Source of the DNA: DATFTE01 sp963840665
GTDB lineage: Bacteria; Acidobacteriota; Terriglobia; Terriglobales; Acidobacteriaceae
Direction: 5' to 3'
Assembly (NCBI GenBank): GCA_963840665.1
Contig: CAWIZO010000005.1
Coordinates: 248,001-312,000 of the forward strand
Length of the DNA stretch: 64,000 nucleotides
Shown here: positions 36,301-43,211 of the stretch, piece after piece
How positions within the stretch are numbered: position 1 is the stretch's first letter
How the letters are laid out: every line of letters begins with the position of its first letter
Made by a program: the position numbers and the translations under genes
The notes under the pieces: model-generated
Database searches by the model: none
Seen by the model: the letters and a program-made list of their open reading frames with translations, nothing else
Told to the model about the DNA's origin: nothing

Positions 36301-37901
36301 ATCGCGTCTTTCGCGCGAACGAGACCCTCCAAGTAGGCTCGCAACGCACCCGCCGCGAAAAACTCCTGGAACTGCTGATGCTGGAACCGAAAAGAGCCAT
36401 CCTCCGCCCGCACGAGGACGTGACGCTTCGAGAGTTCGTCGAGTATCTCTCTGGGATCGTGCGTCTCCGCGATCTGTTTAGCGGCATTGAGTCTGTAGCT
36501 CACGGAACCGATCAACTTCAGGGCGTCCACTTCGGCGATTGAGGTTTCGCCGCGCGCGGTCATCTCCATAGAAAATGCGCGCAGATACTCGCGAGCATGT
36601 CCTCGCAAAGGTGCTTGCCCCAGAGTGACTCGGTGCTCCGGGGACTGCTCGATCGCATCCATCACCGCGCCGAGCACACCCATTTTCGTCGTTGGGATGT
36701 TCTTTCCCGATCGGTAGAGCTCGACAACCTCCGCGAGGAACAGTGGCGTGCGCGTGATCGAGTCCAGCACGCGGCTGCTATTGAGCTTCACTCTAAGGTC
36801 GTGCGCCGAATCTCCCAGTGCTAGACGAAGGTATTCGTCCCGCTGCGCTCGCCCAAGAGGACTCAAAGCTAGTCGAAAAGAGCCGCGCAGTTGAGGCACG
36901 ATGCTGTGCCGGCGGGTCGCAACGACAACAATCGCGGCACCGAAACTGCGGTCAAGCTCACGCAACGCCGCGTCCGCCGCTTCCGCGCCGGCAACCGGAA
37001 TCTCGTTCCAGCCATTGAGCAAGAAGATCGGGGGCTGGGCTCCTCGCAGTTTTGAAAGAACCGTAGTGTCCACATCTCTCGATGCAAACTGGGGGCGGGC
37101 GGCGACGTATGAAAAAAAATCTTTGCCAGACCGGATCCACTCGGGAAGGTCCACCAGGAGGGCCAACCCGCCCGCGTCCAAAGCGTGACGTGCGAGTTGG
37201 ACGAGTGTCGTAGACTTGCCGCTCCCGGCAGGTGCCTCGAGAACGATTCGTTGCCCTTCGGACAGGATGGTGTTCAGCGATGTCGTAGTCACGGCCTCGA
37301 TTGGGTCGCCTTTTTCGTTCAGCTTGACCGCGTTAAGACTGATCAGCGGCCGGTCGGTCCGGCGAACCATGCGATCCCAGTTGTCCGCGACATCCTTTGC
37401 GGCTTCCCGCGCGCGTTCGTACGCGGGTGCAAGGTCAGGCGTCATCAAAGGCGCGATTCCTAGCTGATCTCTGGAGATGTCGGAGTTCGCAGGTTCCATC
37501 AGCCAAGTGATGAACTCCTCACGCGGAACGACAATGAGTTGGAGCCCGAACTTCTCGTGCACATCCTTCGCCCAAATCTTCGCAGTGTGCTGGGTGACCT
37601 CTTTCGGGGTCGAGAATATGAGCACGCGCAGATCGGGATAGTTCTTCTTTGCTTCTCTGGCGTCGGCCTCGACTTTCGCCGGCGTGGCCGTGATCGAGCA
37701 CGCAAGGCCAACGCCCTTCCCTTCCCGATCCAACTCTCCGCTCGCGTACGCATCGAGGCCTCCGTCCCAGTTGCGCTCACACGCTACCAGTTGCGGCCAC
37801 TTTTGCTTGGCGTGTACGACAGCGATGCCCTGGAACTTCTTTCCCGTCTCGTCGGAGATCATCTCGTCGAGGGCCCGCTCGATCTCGGTCCGGTAAGCCA
37901 T
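33387..37901 (-). CDS. NACHT/STAND NTPase with nuclease-like N-terminus and repeat-rich C-terminus (probable defence protein)
   Basis: 1504 residues, intact. Residues 1–150 look like a PD-(D/E)XK/Mrr-type domain ('RNWDGGLDAY', 'GKGVGLACSITATPAKVEADA', 'YPDLRVLIFSTPKEVT'), but the usual E/Q-x-K triad is not clear, so catalysis is uncertain. The NTPase has Walker A 'APAGSGKST' (residues 223–231) and a NACHT-type Walker B 'IFLLNGWNE' (292–300). 'FRFQHQQFQEFFAAGAL' near residue 500 is the winged-helix/arm end of STAND proteins. Residues ~550–1500 are HEAT-like helical repeats, the probable sensor. STAND proteins of this kind detect phage proteins and then activate their effector. A single-gene anti-phage system is the best inference. 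Confidence 0.78.
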   Translation of the reverse strand: MAYRTEIERALDEMISDETGKKFQGIAVVHAKQKWPQLVACERNWDGGLDAYASGELDREGKGVGLACSITATPAKVEADAREAKKNYPDLRVLIFSTPKEVTQHTAKIWAKDVHEKFGLQLIVVPREEFITWLMEPANSDISRDQLGIAPLMTPDLAPAYERAREAAKDVADNWDRMVRRTDRPLISLNAVKLNEKGDPIEAVTTTSLNTILSEGQRIVLEAPAGSGKSTTLVQLARHALDAGGLALLVDLPEWIRSGKDFFSYVAARPQFASRDVDTTVLSKLRGAQPPIFLLNGWNEIPVAGAEAADAALRELDRSFGAAIVVVATRRHSIVPQLRGSFRLALSPLGRAQRDEYLRLALGDSAHDLRVKLNSSRVLDSITRTPLFLAEVVELYRSGKNIPTTKMGVLGAVMDAIEQSPEHRVTLGQAPLRGHAREYLRAFSMEMTARGETSIAEVDALKLIGSVSYRLNAAKQIAETHDPREILDELSKRHVLVRAEDGSFRFQHQQFQEFFAAGALRAYLEGLVRAKDAIEDRKFLVSYVNEPRWGESLRLLAEDIGASAGDKVGVEVGRKLIRMALEVDLIFTAELARWCGPNVWGEVREEMGKRLRLWHDVPDVRHKQCALAAMLATGSEDFKDVVVPLLTDPNHQVRTAVYHSGAEFLPSSLGSCWAEVVRGWEEEARRDFIVQLAHDPWLADTVEQLALADPSPQIRLDAARQLSWYGFTEKVENLLGPFNDGDFVTAVRSLDPDEIPPSLRQRAIAISEAKYAEISDPFGRLRTLRFLQNLGVKQIAERMKVELEGLDKKQLEAGNEGPTKWALDELRESDPQWVSEWLARKVLEGSTRFGGWNEMVSQIPAAERDRLLERFTSELLDANQKQRMLSILAATADEGLVARVFEKACEVHRELMIGPSRDMAKWNFLRQQQELLQAIAPKVILDALSPKLKRDPEVTELSLLTEVLGRLSPTRTDRQTALPDETRRKLHAYLKRAVELAVDPKGMRAGVRAHLAVLLAQVGGPNDIPDLRRLIAADSIRYREMRAAWLKGDRSGDNVGYVVLYMSAVMAADPEHGDEVLLEMLNEEQYERFVAEELVRRARKSKAQPTLGIGPPAFEMVWAAREGKETEEFVEERRSRYADALRVLIEKILAERAGANNKLPADHRLKPIGASLAALDARRSAKLILEVMAFPAGYDAYSRIDSLQSLIFAGVRMTLAEMMTVLDPAIEQARRDLGNSDQNRWLLDRCLSVLPFVDPPEEGIAKIKEILAQVRFIYPHDSRGLVAALGASRCADAMDLLLQLAKPDGSAVAQIGEEWIRAVAQLGGNRSNEVLLSFVDPDQNLFTKEFVPDYHHGQVLAGLLAGRAEQDGEFKAKLFRLANGELPLGKRTVLAKAFSHFKREEDLVAGLCVLRDDTSEVPFELLESIEAAFLERRPYGSGSDVYTIAPRGSNALRKRLLEMTQSDPVRKCSAFSLLGQIEMWRLEHGRPTDEPRHPAIKSGAPWPI

Positions 37902-38075
37902 TATCCTTTGCTCTCGCTAGCGCGCTTCAGAGTGTTCACAGACAGCCGGCGCGACGGCAGAAAGTCAGCTACGAGCATAAAACCAGAGTACCGATTCGCG
38001 CCTCGAATAAATGTTGGAGCGGGTAGTCTGCGGCAGACAGACACGCCTGGCGTCACCCTATCTGTTGGCACTTCA

Positions 38076-39187
38076 CTAAAATGGAAGCTGGAGATCTTCG
38101 AGCTGTTTTTCGGTTTCCCTCGACGGCTCCAGGTATTTCTGGGTTGTGGCTAGCGACTCGTGACCCAGCCACTCTTGAACCGTGCGCACGTCAATGCCTC
38201 CCCGTAACCAGCGAGTAGCTGCAGTGTCACGGAACCGATGGAGATGCCATTCCGCCGGATTGAGTCCGGCCATGCTGGCAATGGCCTTGCAGCGGTCGTG
38301 CAGGAATCGGTAGTTGAGGTGACTCTTCGGTGATGGAAATACTATCGGGCAATTTGGTAGCCTCTTGTGCTTCGTGAGGATCTCCGCGACTTGTTTTGAG
38401 AAAGGGATGGTGCGTTCCTCCCAATCTTTGGGCAAGAACTTGTACTGTGGTTTTGCGCGAACGTGCACGCGACGATGCATGAGGTCGAGATCGGCCCAGT
38501 GAAGCGTTTGCAGTTCACCACGGCGCAGTGCAGTTGCGAGTGCCAGAGAAAAAAATGCACGATCCCAGTCGTTGCATTTCGAAAAGAACTTCTTGAGTTC
38601 ATCGTCGGGATAGGCGACGGGGCGCTTACGGAATTTCGGGAGACGCGGGACTTTCTTTACAGGGTTTTCGATCCCAAGGCTATTGAAGAAGTTGTGAAGA
38701 ATGATGCGATCCGTATACAGCGTCGTACCCGGATCAAAACCTTTGGATTTGCGCCAAGCGATGAACCTTTTGATGTCCTCAGCAGTGATGACACGCACAT
38801 CCGATTTGGGGGCCGCGTGGTCAGCAAACAATTCGAGAACATATTTGTACTTTTGATGGGTGAGCGGCTTTCGAAACGTCTTGATCTCGTCAACGAAGGT
38901 GTCAATGCACTTTGAAAGCGATAGTTCCTGTGGCACTTCCGGCAGCGAAATTTCTAATCCACTCTCCTCCGCTTCGAGTTCCAGGCGCTTTCTTTTTTGT
39001 GCCTCAAGAGCTTCACTCGGAGTAATGCCTCGGACTGTCGGAGACGCTTACCATTTTCTCGCCATTCGATAAGGTAGGTTCCTGGGCGAGCGTCCCAAAC
39101 GATGCGCCCCTTGGAATTTCGTTGAAGCCCTACTCGGCGCCAGCCGCTATCGGTTCGCACCTGCTTGAGCAAATTGACCCGTGCCAT
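38076..39187 (-). CDS. int: Tyrosine recombinase (integrase) of the element, one frameshift
   Basis: The N-terminal piece (39187 to ~39035, 'MARVNLLKQVRTDSGWRRVG', an arm-binding-type domain) and the main piece are in different frames. Through the join the frame reads 'GITPSEALEAQKRKRLEL…PQELSLSKCIDTF', so one base is missing near 39035. The core-binding SAM-like domain is followed by the catalytic domain: Arg in 'ATALRRGELQTLHW', 'HLHRFRDTAATRWLRGG' (H-x-x-R), 'LGHES', and the nucleophile Tyr in 'TQKYLEPS'. The enzyme would integrate the element at the rnpB 3' end 80 bp away. If the frameshift is real, the element is locked in place. Confidence 0.88.
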
Positions 39188-39207
39188 ATAGAGGTTCCCG
39201 AAGAAAA

Positions 39208-39230
39208 AGGGACACTATTATGGACACTAA
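39208..39230 (+). promoter_or_regulatory. Candidate integrase arm-type sites, right end
   Basis: AGGGACACTAT (39208–39218) and ATGGACACTAA (39220–39230) lie between the integrase start codon and the right attachment site. They match the pair at 16974–16995. Confidence 0.5.
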
Positions 39231-39265
39231 ACCAAAGAAAGGTCAAATGACGATGAAAATAAAAG

Positions 39266-39658
39266 ACTTGTGGCAGCCGGACCTGTAAGCCGAATTCTGT
39301 CCGCAACATGAATGCTGCGGGACGGTCATTCCTCTGGGCCACGCATTACTGCGGGCCTCAAGCGACCTACCCGGAGGTTGTGACGCGCCGAGCCGGCACG
39401 TATCCCAGGCGAACCCAGGTCCCTCCCTATTTGGTCTTGCTCCGTGTGGGGTTTGCCCTGCCCGCTGCATTACTGCGGCGGCGGTGCGCTCTTACCGCAC
39501 CTTTTCACCCTTACCCTTGCGGGCGGTATGTTTTCTGTGGCACTTGCCGTCCAACCGACTTGAATCGGCCGTCCCGGACGTTATCCGGCACACTGCTCTA
39601 TGGAGTTCGGACTTTCCTCCCGTCTTGCGACGAGCGACCGTCCGGTCCAGCTGCCAAC
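39266..39658 (-). ncRNA. rnpB: RNase P RNA
   Basis: Catalytic RNA of RNase P, which removes tRNA 5' leaders. On the leftward strand the conserved core 'GAGGAAAGTCCGAACTCC' lies near the 5' end. Both strands of P1 are present (5' TGGCAGC-TGGACC and 3' GGTCC-GGCTGCCA). The 3' part has the typical ACAGAATTCGGCTTACAGG. The length of ~393 nt fits a bacterial type A RNA. The 3' end is duplicated at 16817–16847 as the integration site. The ends are estimated from P1 pairing and the -10 box. Confidence 0.93.
39268..39298. repeat. Right attachment site of the integrated element (31-bp direct repeat)
   Basis: Identical to 16817–16847. It covers the 3' strand of P1 and adjoining bases of rnpB, so the gene stays intact after integration. 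Confidence 0.9.
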
Positions 39659-39664
39659 AACATC

Positions 39665-39670
39665 ATTATA
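39665..39670 (-). promoter_or_regulatory. -10 box of rnpB
   Basis: On the leftward strand a perfect TATAAT lies 6 bp before the inferred 5' end of the RNA. No good -35 hexamer was seen at standard spacing. Confidence 0.55.
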
Positions 39671-39705
39671 GAGCAGGAGTCGGAAAGGCTCCTCGGAGGC
39701 GCACA

Positions 39706-40050
39706 CTATTCGCGCTGAGCAGGTGCGGCGATCCCCAAAAAAACTACAACGGCTCGATTCAAACGCACCATGTCCTCATCGGCAAGACGCCCCACGCGCT
39801 GGCCGATTTTCGCCTTCGGGACAGTTGTGATCTTGTCCACCATCAAGCGGCAGACGGCACGCAGGCCGTTGCTCTCGGTCGGTACTACTTGCAGACGGAA
39901 CAACGGAGCTTCCGTGGGGTCGGTTGTGAAGGCGCACACGGTCACCGAATCGGTGGCGTCGAAGCGGTCGTCCTGAACAATCACGACCGGGCGCGGCTTT
40001 CCCGCATAGTCTTTGCCCCCTGCGACAATCCAAATTTCCCCTCGCTTCAA
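39706..40050 (-). CDS. mazF: MazF/PemK-family toxin (endoribonuclease)
   Basis: 114 residues. 'MKRGEIWIVAGGKDYAGKPRPVVIVQDDRFD' is the N-terminal SH3-like strand set of MazF, with 'TVCAFTTDP' and 'RAVCRLMVDKITTVPKAKIGQRVGRL' following. MazF toxins cut mRNA at specific short sequences when free of antitoxin. The start is TTG, with the stop of the antitoxin gene overlapping by 4 bp (TTGA), so translation is coupled. It lies just outside the integrated element, next to rnpB. Confidence 0.9.
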   Translation of the reverse strand: MKRGEIWIVAGGKDYAGKPRPVVIVQDDRFDATDSVTVCAFTTDPTEAPLFRLQVVPTESNGLRAVCRLMVDKITTVPKAKIGQRVGRLADEDMVRLNRAVVVFLGIAAPAQRE

Positions 40051-40271
40051 ACAGCGCTCCCATCCGAGACTGCATCAATGAAATCCTGATCAGGCTTCGC
40101 GTGAGGACTCTTTGCAACCGCTAGCGATTGGCGATGCGCCTGGCTGATGAACGTGGGGGACCCCATGTCGGGCACCCAGATCTGCAGTGGGCGTAAGCCC
40201 TGGCGGCGCAAACGCTCGCGGTGCGCCCTGACCTTATCGCGGGAAGATTTGGCGCGGCTTTTTGCTGGCAC
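40047..40271 (-). CDS. MazE-like antitoxin (DUF3018 type)
   Basis: 74 residues from GTG 40271, with a purine-rich SD (AGGTGG) just upstream. A TTG at 40328 would lengthen it but crosses the operator. The sequence 'KVRAHRERLRRQGLRPLQIWVPDMGSP' and 'EAHRQSLAVAKSP'-like end are characteristic of the DUF3018 antitoxins found beside MazF. It neutralises the toxin encoded downstream and probably represses the operon through the palindrome at 40290–40303. Confidence 0.82.
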   Translation of the reverse strand: MPAKSRAKSSRDKVRAHRERLRRQGLRPLQIWVPDMGSPTFISQAHRQSLAVAKSPHAKPDQDFIDAVSDGSAV

Positions 40272-40289
40272 TGACCACCTCACTCCTAT

Positions 40290-40303
40290 GGTTACATGTA
40301 ACC
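40290..40303 (-). promoter_or_regulatory. Palindromic operator of the toxin–antitoxin operon
   Basis: The perfect 14-bp palindrome GGTTACATGTAACC lies 19 bp upstream of the antitoxin start codon. Toxin–antitoxin pairs usually repress themselves at such a site. Confidence 0.55.
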
Positions 40304-40391
40304 TATCACAAGTCTCTGACGCCGACAAGTCAGCTCTGTGCGCCCGTCTTTGGCTGTCGTTCCCTGCTAGACTTACAGGGAATCGGTTCTC

Positions 40392-40419
40392 CTGACGCCT
40401 GATGCCCGACGCCCGATTT
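40392..40419 (+). repeat. Heptamer array (element F)
   Basis: Four 7-mers in a row (CTGACGC, CTGATGC, CCGACGC, CCGATTT) end 1 bp before the start codon of the first ABC permease and take the place of a Shine–Dalgarno. Only one arm is present. Confidence 0.6.
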
Positions 40420-40420
40420 T

Positions 40421-41653
40421 ATGCATTTTCTCGAAGCCCTTCGCATCTCGCTGCAGTCGCTCTGGGCGAATAAACTCCGCTCGGTGCTGACCTTGCTCGG
40501 CGTGGTCATTGGCGTGGCTGCTGTCATCGCCGTCGTCACCTTTGTGAACGGCATCAACGGATACGTAGGCGAGAAAATCTTCAATCTCGGCGCAGACGTC
40601 TTCATCATGTTCAAGGTCTCTCCTGCGGTGACCAACGTCGATCACTATCTCGAGGGACAAAAGCGCAAAGACCTGACGATGGACGACTACCGTGCAGTAC
40701 GCGAGGGCTGCAAACACTGCGCGTACGTCGGCGCCTACGCACGCAGCATTACTGGACATGTGAAGTACGGCGAAGAATCTCTAACCGACACCATTGTGCA
40801 AGGCATGACGCCGTCGGTGGCAGTGACGCAAGACGTCGACATGGAGTCCGGCCGCATGATCGAGGACATCGACCTCGAAAATAACGCGCCCGTGGTTGTG
40901 GTCGGTACCGACATTCCCGAGACGCTCATGCCGGGTGTGGACCCGATGGGCAAAGAGATCCGCGTAGACGGCTGGACCTATCGCATCATCGGAGTCGGCA
41001 AGAAGAAAGGCAAGACGCTAGGCCAGAGTCTGGATAATTACGTCTTCCTGCCCATGACATCGTGGTTCAAGCAATACGGAACTTACAACAGCAACATGCG
41101 CATCTCTGCGAAAGCGACGGGCACGGGTCCAGTCCTCGATTCCGCCATCGACGAGGCGCGCGTCATTCTGCGCACCCGGCGTCACGATCCGGCGGGCGGA
41201 GCGGATACTTTTGATATCGAAACCAACAGCAGCCTGCTCCGCATCTGGTCGAATCTTACGGGAACCTTCTTCATTGCGATGATCGGCATCTCCGCCATCT
41301 CGATGGTGGTGGGCGGCATTGTCATCATGAACATCATGCTGGTGTCGGTTACCGAGCGCACGCGGGAAGTTGGCATACGTAAAGCCATGGGAGCGCGCCG
41401 ATCGGATGTGATGATGCAATTTCTGATCGAGGCCGTCCTGCTGGCGTTAACCGGAGGAATTTTGGGCGTGCTGCTGGGGATCGGCATCGCTAAGGGCGTC
41501 ACGTTGGCAGTAGGAATGCCTTCGGTGATCAAACTGTGGGCCGTGTTTGCAGGACTGCTGGTTTCCGCCAGCGTCGGAGTTTTCTTCGGAGTCTATCCGG
41601 CGCAACGCGCAGCCAAGCTAGAGCCGATTGCGGCGCTGCGGTTTGAAAGTTGA
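40421..41653 (+). CDS. MacB-type ABC transporter permease (FtsX/MacB_PCD)
   Basis: 410 residues. The N-terminal helix 'WANKLRSVLTLLGVVIGVAAVIAVV' is followed by a large periplasmic MacB_PCD domain (~residues 45–270). The three-helix FtsX domain comes last, with 'IMNIMLVSVTERTREVGIRKAMGARRSDVMMQFLIEA', the hallmark coupling helix. These permeases work with a separate ATPase and power efflux or mechanotransmission across the envelope. No ATPase gene is nearby. A homologous permease follows at 41868, so the two probably form a heterodimer. Confidence 0.92.
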   Translation: MHFLEALRISLQSLWANKLRSVLTLLGVVIGVAAVIAVVTFVNGINGYVGEKIFNLGADVFIMFKVSPAVTNVDHYLEGQKRKDLTMDDYRAVREGCKHCAYVGAYARSITGHVKYGEESLTDTIVQGMTPSVAVTQDVDMESGRMIEDIDLENNAPVVVVGTDIPETLMPGVDPMGKEIRVDGWTYRIIGVGKKKGKTLGQSLDNYVFLPMTSWFKQYGTYNSNMRISAKATGTGPVLDSAIDEARVILRTRRHDPAGGADTFDIETNSSLLRIWSNLTGTFFIAMIGISAISMVVGGIVIMNIMLVSVTERTREVGIRKAMGARRSDVMMQFLIEAVLLALTGGILGVLLGIGIAKGVTLAVGMPSVIKLWAVFAGLLVSASVGVFFGVYPAQRAAKLEPIAALRFES

Positions 41654-41863
41654 GCACTCAGCATTCAGCACTCAGCCTTCAGCCACTTTCGGGGCACTTG
41701 GCATTTAGCATTTGGCCCCAGCAGGTTGGGTATGTCTCGACTGTCGTCCGGCATATGAAGATTTTGGGTTTTGATTTGTAGCCGAGCGTGGCCCTAGACT
41801 GGCCAAATGCCAAGTGCTAAGTGCCAAAGGCTGAGTGCTGAATGCTAAGTGCTGACGGCTGCT
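41654..41863. repeat. Intergenic palindrome of 7-bp repeats (element D)
   Basis: The left arm (41654–41717) has CACTCAG/CATTCAG-type units, then CATTTGG units. The right arm (41801–41863) has the inverse units in mirrored order (TGCCAAG, then TGCTGAA). About 83 bp separate the arms. The element fills the whole gap between the two permease genes. Its unit types match element B. Confidence 0.8.
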
Positions 41864-41867
41864 TCTC

Positions 41868-43127
41868 ATGATGAGCAAGAGCGAATACGGTGAAGTGATC
41901 CGGATGGCGTTGTCGACTATCCGCACCAACAAACTGCGATCCGGGCTCACCGTGCTGGGCATCGTTATCGGCGTCGCCGTCGTCATCGGCATCTCGTCCA
42001 TCGTCCGCGGACTCAATGACAACGTCAGCAGCATGATCAGCAGCATGGGATCCAACATCGTTTTTGCGTTTCACATGCCGCTGACCTTTGGCCGGCCCAG
42101 CGAAGAATTGCGCACTCGCAAGGAGTTGACCTTCGACGATGCCGAGGCCATGAAAGACCTGCCGCACGTGAAGTCAGTCACAGCCGGTGTTCGCTTCTTC
42201 GAGCCGCAGTTGGGAACCGGTACGTACGTGGTTAAATATGGCGACCGCAAAGCCAAGCAGACGATCCTCGAGGGCGACACCGCCTCCGCGAAAGACGTCT
42301 TCGATCTGGACATGAAGTCGGGACGCTGGTTCAGCGAGGTTGACGACGAGCGGCGCGCCCCGGTCATTGTGCTGGGAGCCGATACCACGGAAGAGCTTTT
42401 CGGCTCTCAGGATCCCCTGGGCAAAGAGATCAATATCGAGGGCCAGTTGTTTGAAGTAATCGGAGAGATCGAGAAGGTGAAGAGTGCCTTCGGCGGTGGC
42501 AAGAATCCCGACGATAACAAAGTCTACTTTCCGCTGGCCACTTTTCGAAAACTCCATCCCGAACTCAAGCAGCATTTTATAAGCGTAAAAGCCACCTCGC
42601 ACGATGACATGCCAAAAGCGGCCGACGAGATGCGCGAACTTTTGCGACGGCGGCGACGCGTGCCTCCTGACAAACCCGACAACTTCGCGGTGTTCACACA
42701 AGATTCGCTGTCGGACGTCTGGAACCAGATCACCGGTGCAGTCTTCATCTTCATGTTCGCGGTCTCAAGCGTAGCTCTGATCGTGGGCGGTGTCGGCGTG
42801 ATGAATATCATGCTGGTGTCGGTCACTGAACGAACGCGTGAGATCGGCGTGCGCAAGGCGATCGGCGCACGGAAGCGCGACATATTGCTTCAATTCACGC
42901 TTGAGGCCATCACCCTCACTGCCGTGGGAGGCATCCTCGGCGTCTTTCTAGGCGCCGTCATCACGGTTCTCATCCGATTGGTCTGGGCTTCCCTGCCCGC
43001 CACCATGTCGGTCTTCTGGGCCGGTTTCGGATTCACTGCCGCCGCCGCGGAAGGCCTGCTCTTCGGCATCTATCCCGCGTGGAAAGCGGCGAACCTCGAT
43101 CCTATCGAGGCGTTGCGGTATGAATAG
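41868..43127 (+). CDS. MacB-type ABC transporter permease, second subunit
   Basis: 419 residues with the same design as the gene before it. 'NKLRSGLTVLGIVIGVAVVIGIS' is the first helix. A periplasmic core follows (~45–280). The FtsX domain contains 'VGGVGVMNIMLVSVTERTREIGVRKAIGARKRDILLQFTLEA'. The stop follows 'PIEALRYE'. The start is one of two adjacent ATGs (41868/41871). It probably pairs with the first permease. The heptamer palindrome between them may tune their relative expression. Confidence 0.92.
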   Translation: MMSKSEYGEVIRMALSTIRTNKLRSGLTVLGIVIGVAVVIGISSIVRGLNDNVSSMISSMGSNIVFAFHMPLTFGRPSEELRTRKELTFDDAEAMKDLPHVKSVTAGVRFFEPQLGTGTYVVKYGDRKAKQTILEGDTASAKDVFDLDMKSGRWFSEVDDERRAPVIVLGADTTEELFGSQDPLGKEINIEGQLFEVIGEIEKVKSAFGGGKNPDDNKVYFPLATFRKLHPELKQHFISVKATSHDDMPKAADEMRELLRRRRRVPPDKPDNFAVFTQDSLSDVWNQITGAVFIFMFAVSSVALIVGGVGVMNIMLVSVTERTREIGVRKAIGARKRDILLQFTLEAITLTAVGGILGVFLGAVITVLIRLVWASLPATMSVFWAGFGFTAAAAEGLLFGIYPAWKAANLDPIEALRYE

Positions 43128-43131
43128 GCTG

Positions 43132-43161
43132 GTCGTTCGTCGTTGGTCGTTGGTCTTTGGC
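43132..43161 (+). repeat. Heptamer array (element E)
   Basis: Four 7-mers of type GTCGTTG/GTCTTTG directly after the second permease stop codon. No inverse arm was found. Confidence 0.6.
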
Positions 43162-43211
43162 AATCTCTTCTGATACGCGATGAGTGATGTTTCTTTGATA
43201 ATCTCCAAGCG

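Larger units (their letters stand above)
16817..39298. mobile_element. Integrative element of ~22.5 kb inserted at the 3' end of rnpB
   Basis: Perfect 31-bp direct repeats bound the region. A tyrosine recombinase gene lies 80 bp from the right repeat and an excisionase-like HTH gene near the left one. Before integration, blaI and rnpB would have been neighbours. The cargo is mostly genes of unknown function plus an IS, a rep-like gene with iterons, a serine resolvase, a proteasome-fold protein, an RHS toxin locus and a NACHT protein. The rep gene suggests an origin as, or fusion with, a plasmid. No conjugation genes are seen, so it would need help to move. Confidence 0.87.

Noticed and set aside
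39308..39718. 136-codon frame between integrase and toxin gene
   Set aside because: It overlaps the RNase P RNA gene; the RNA explains the conservation and structure there.
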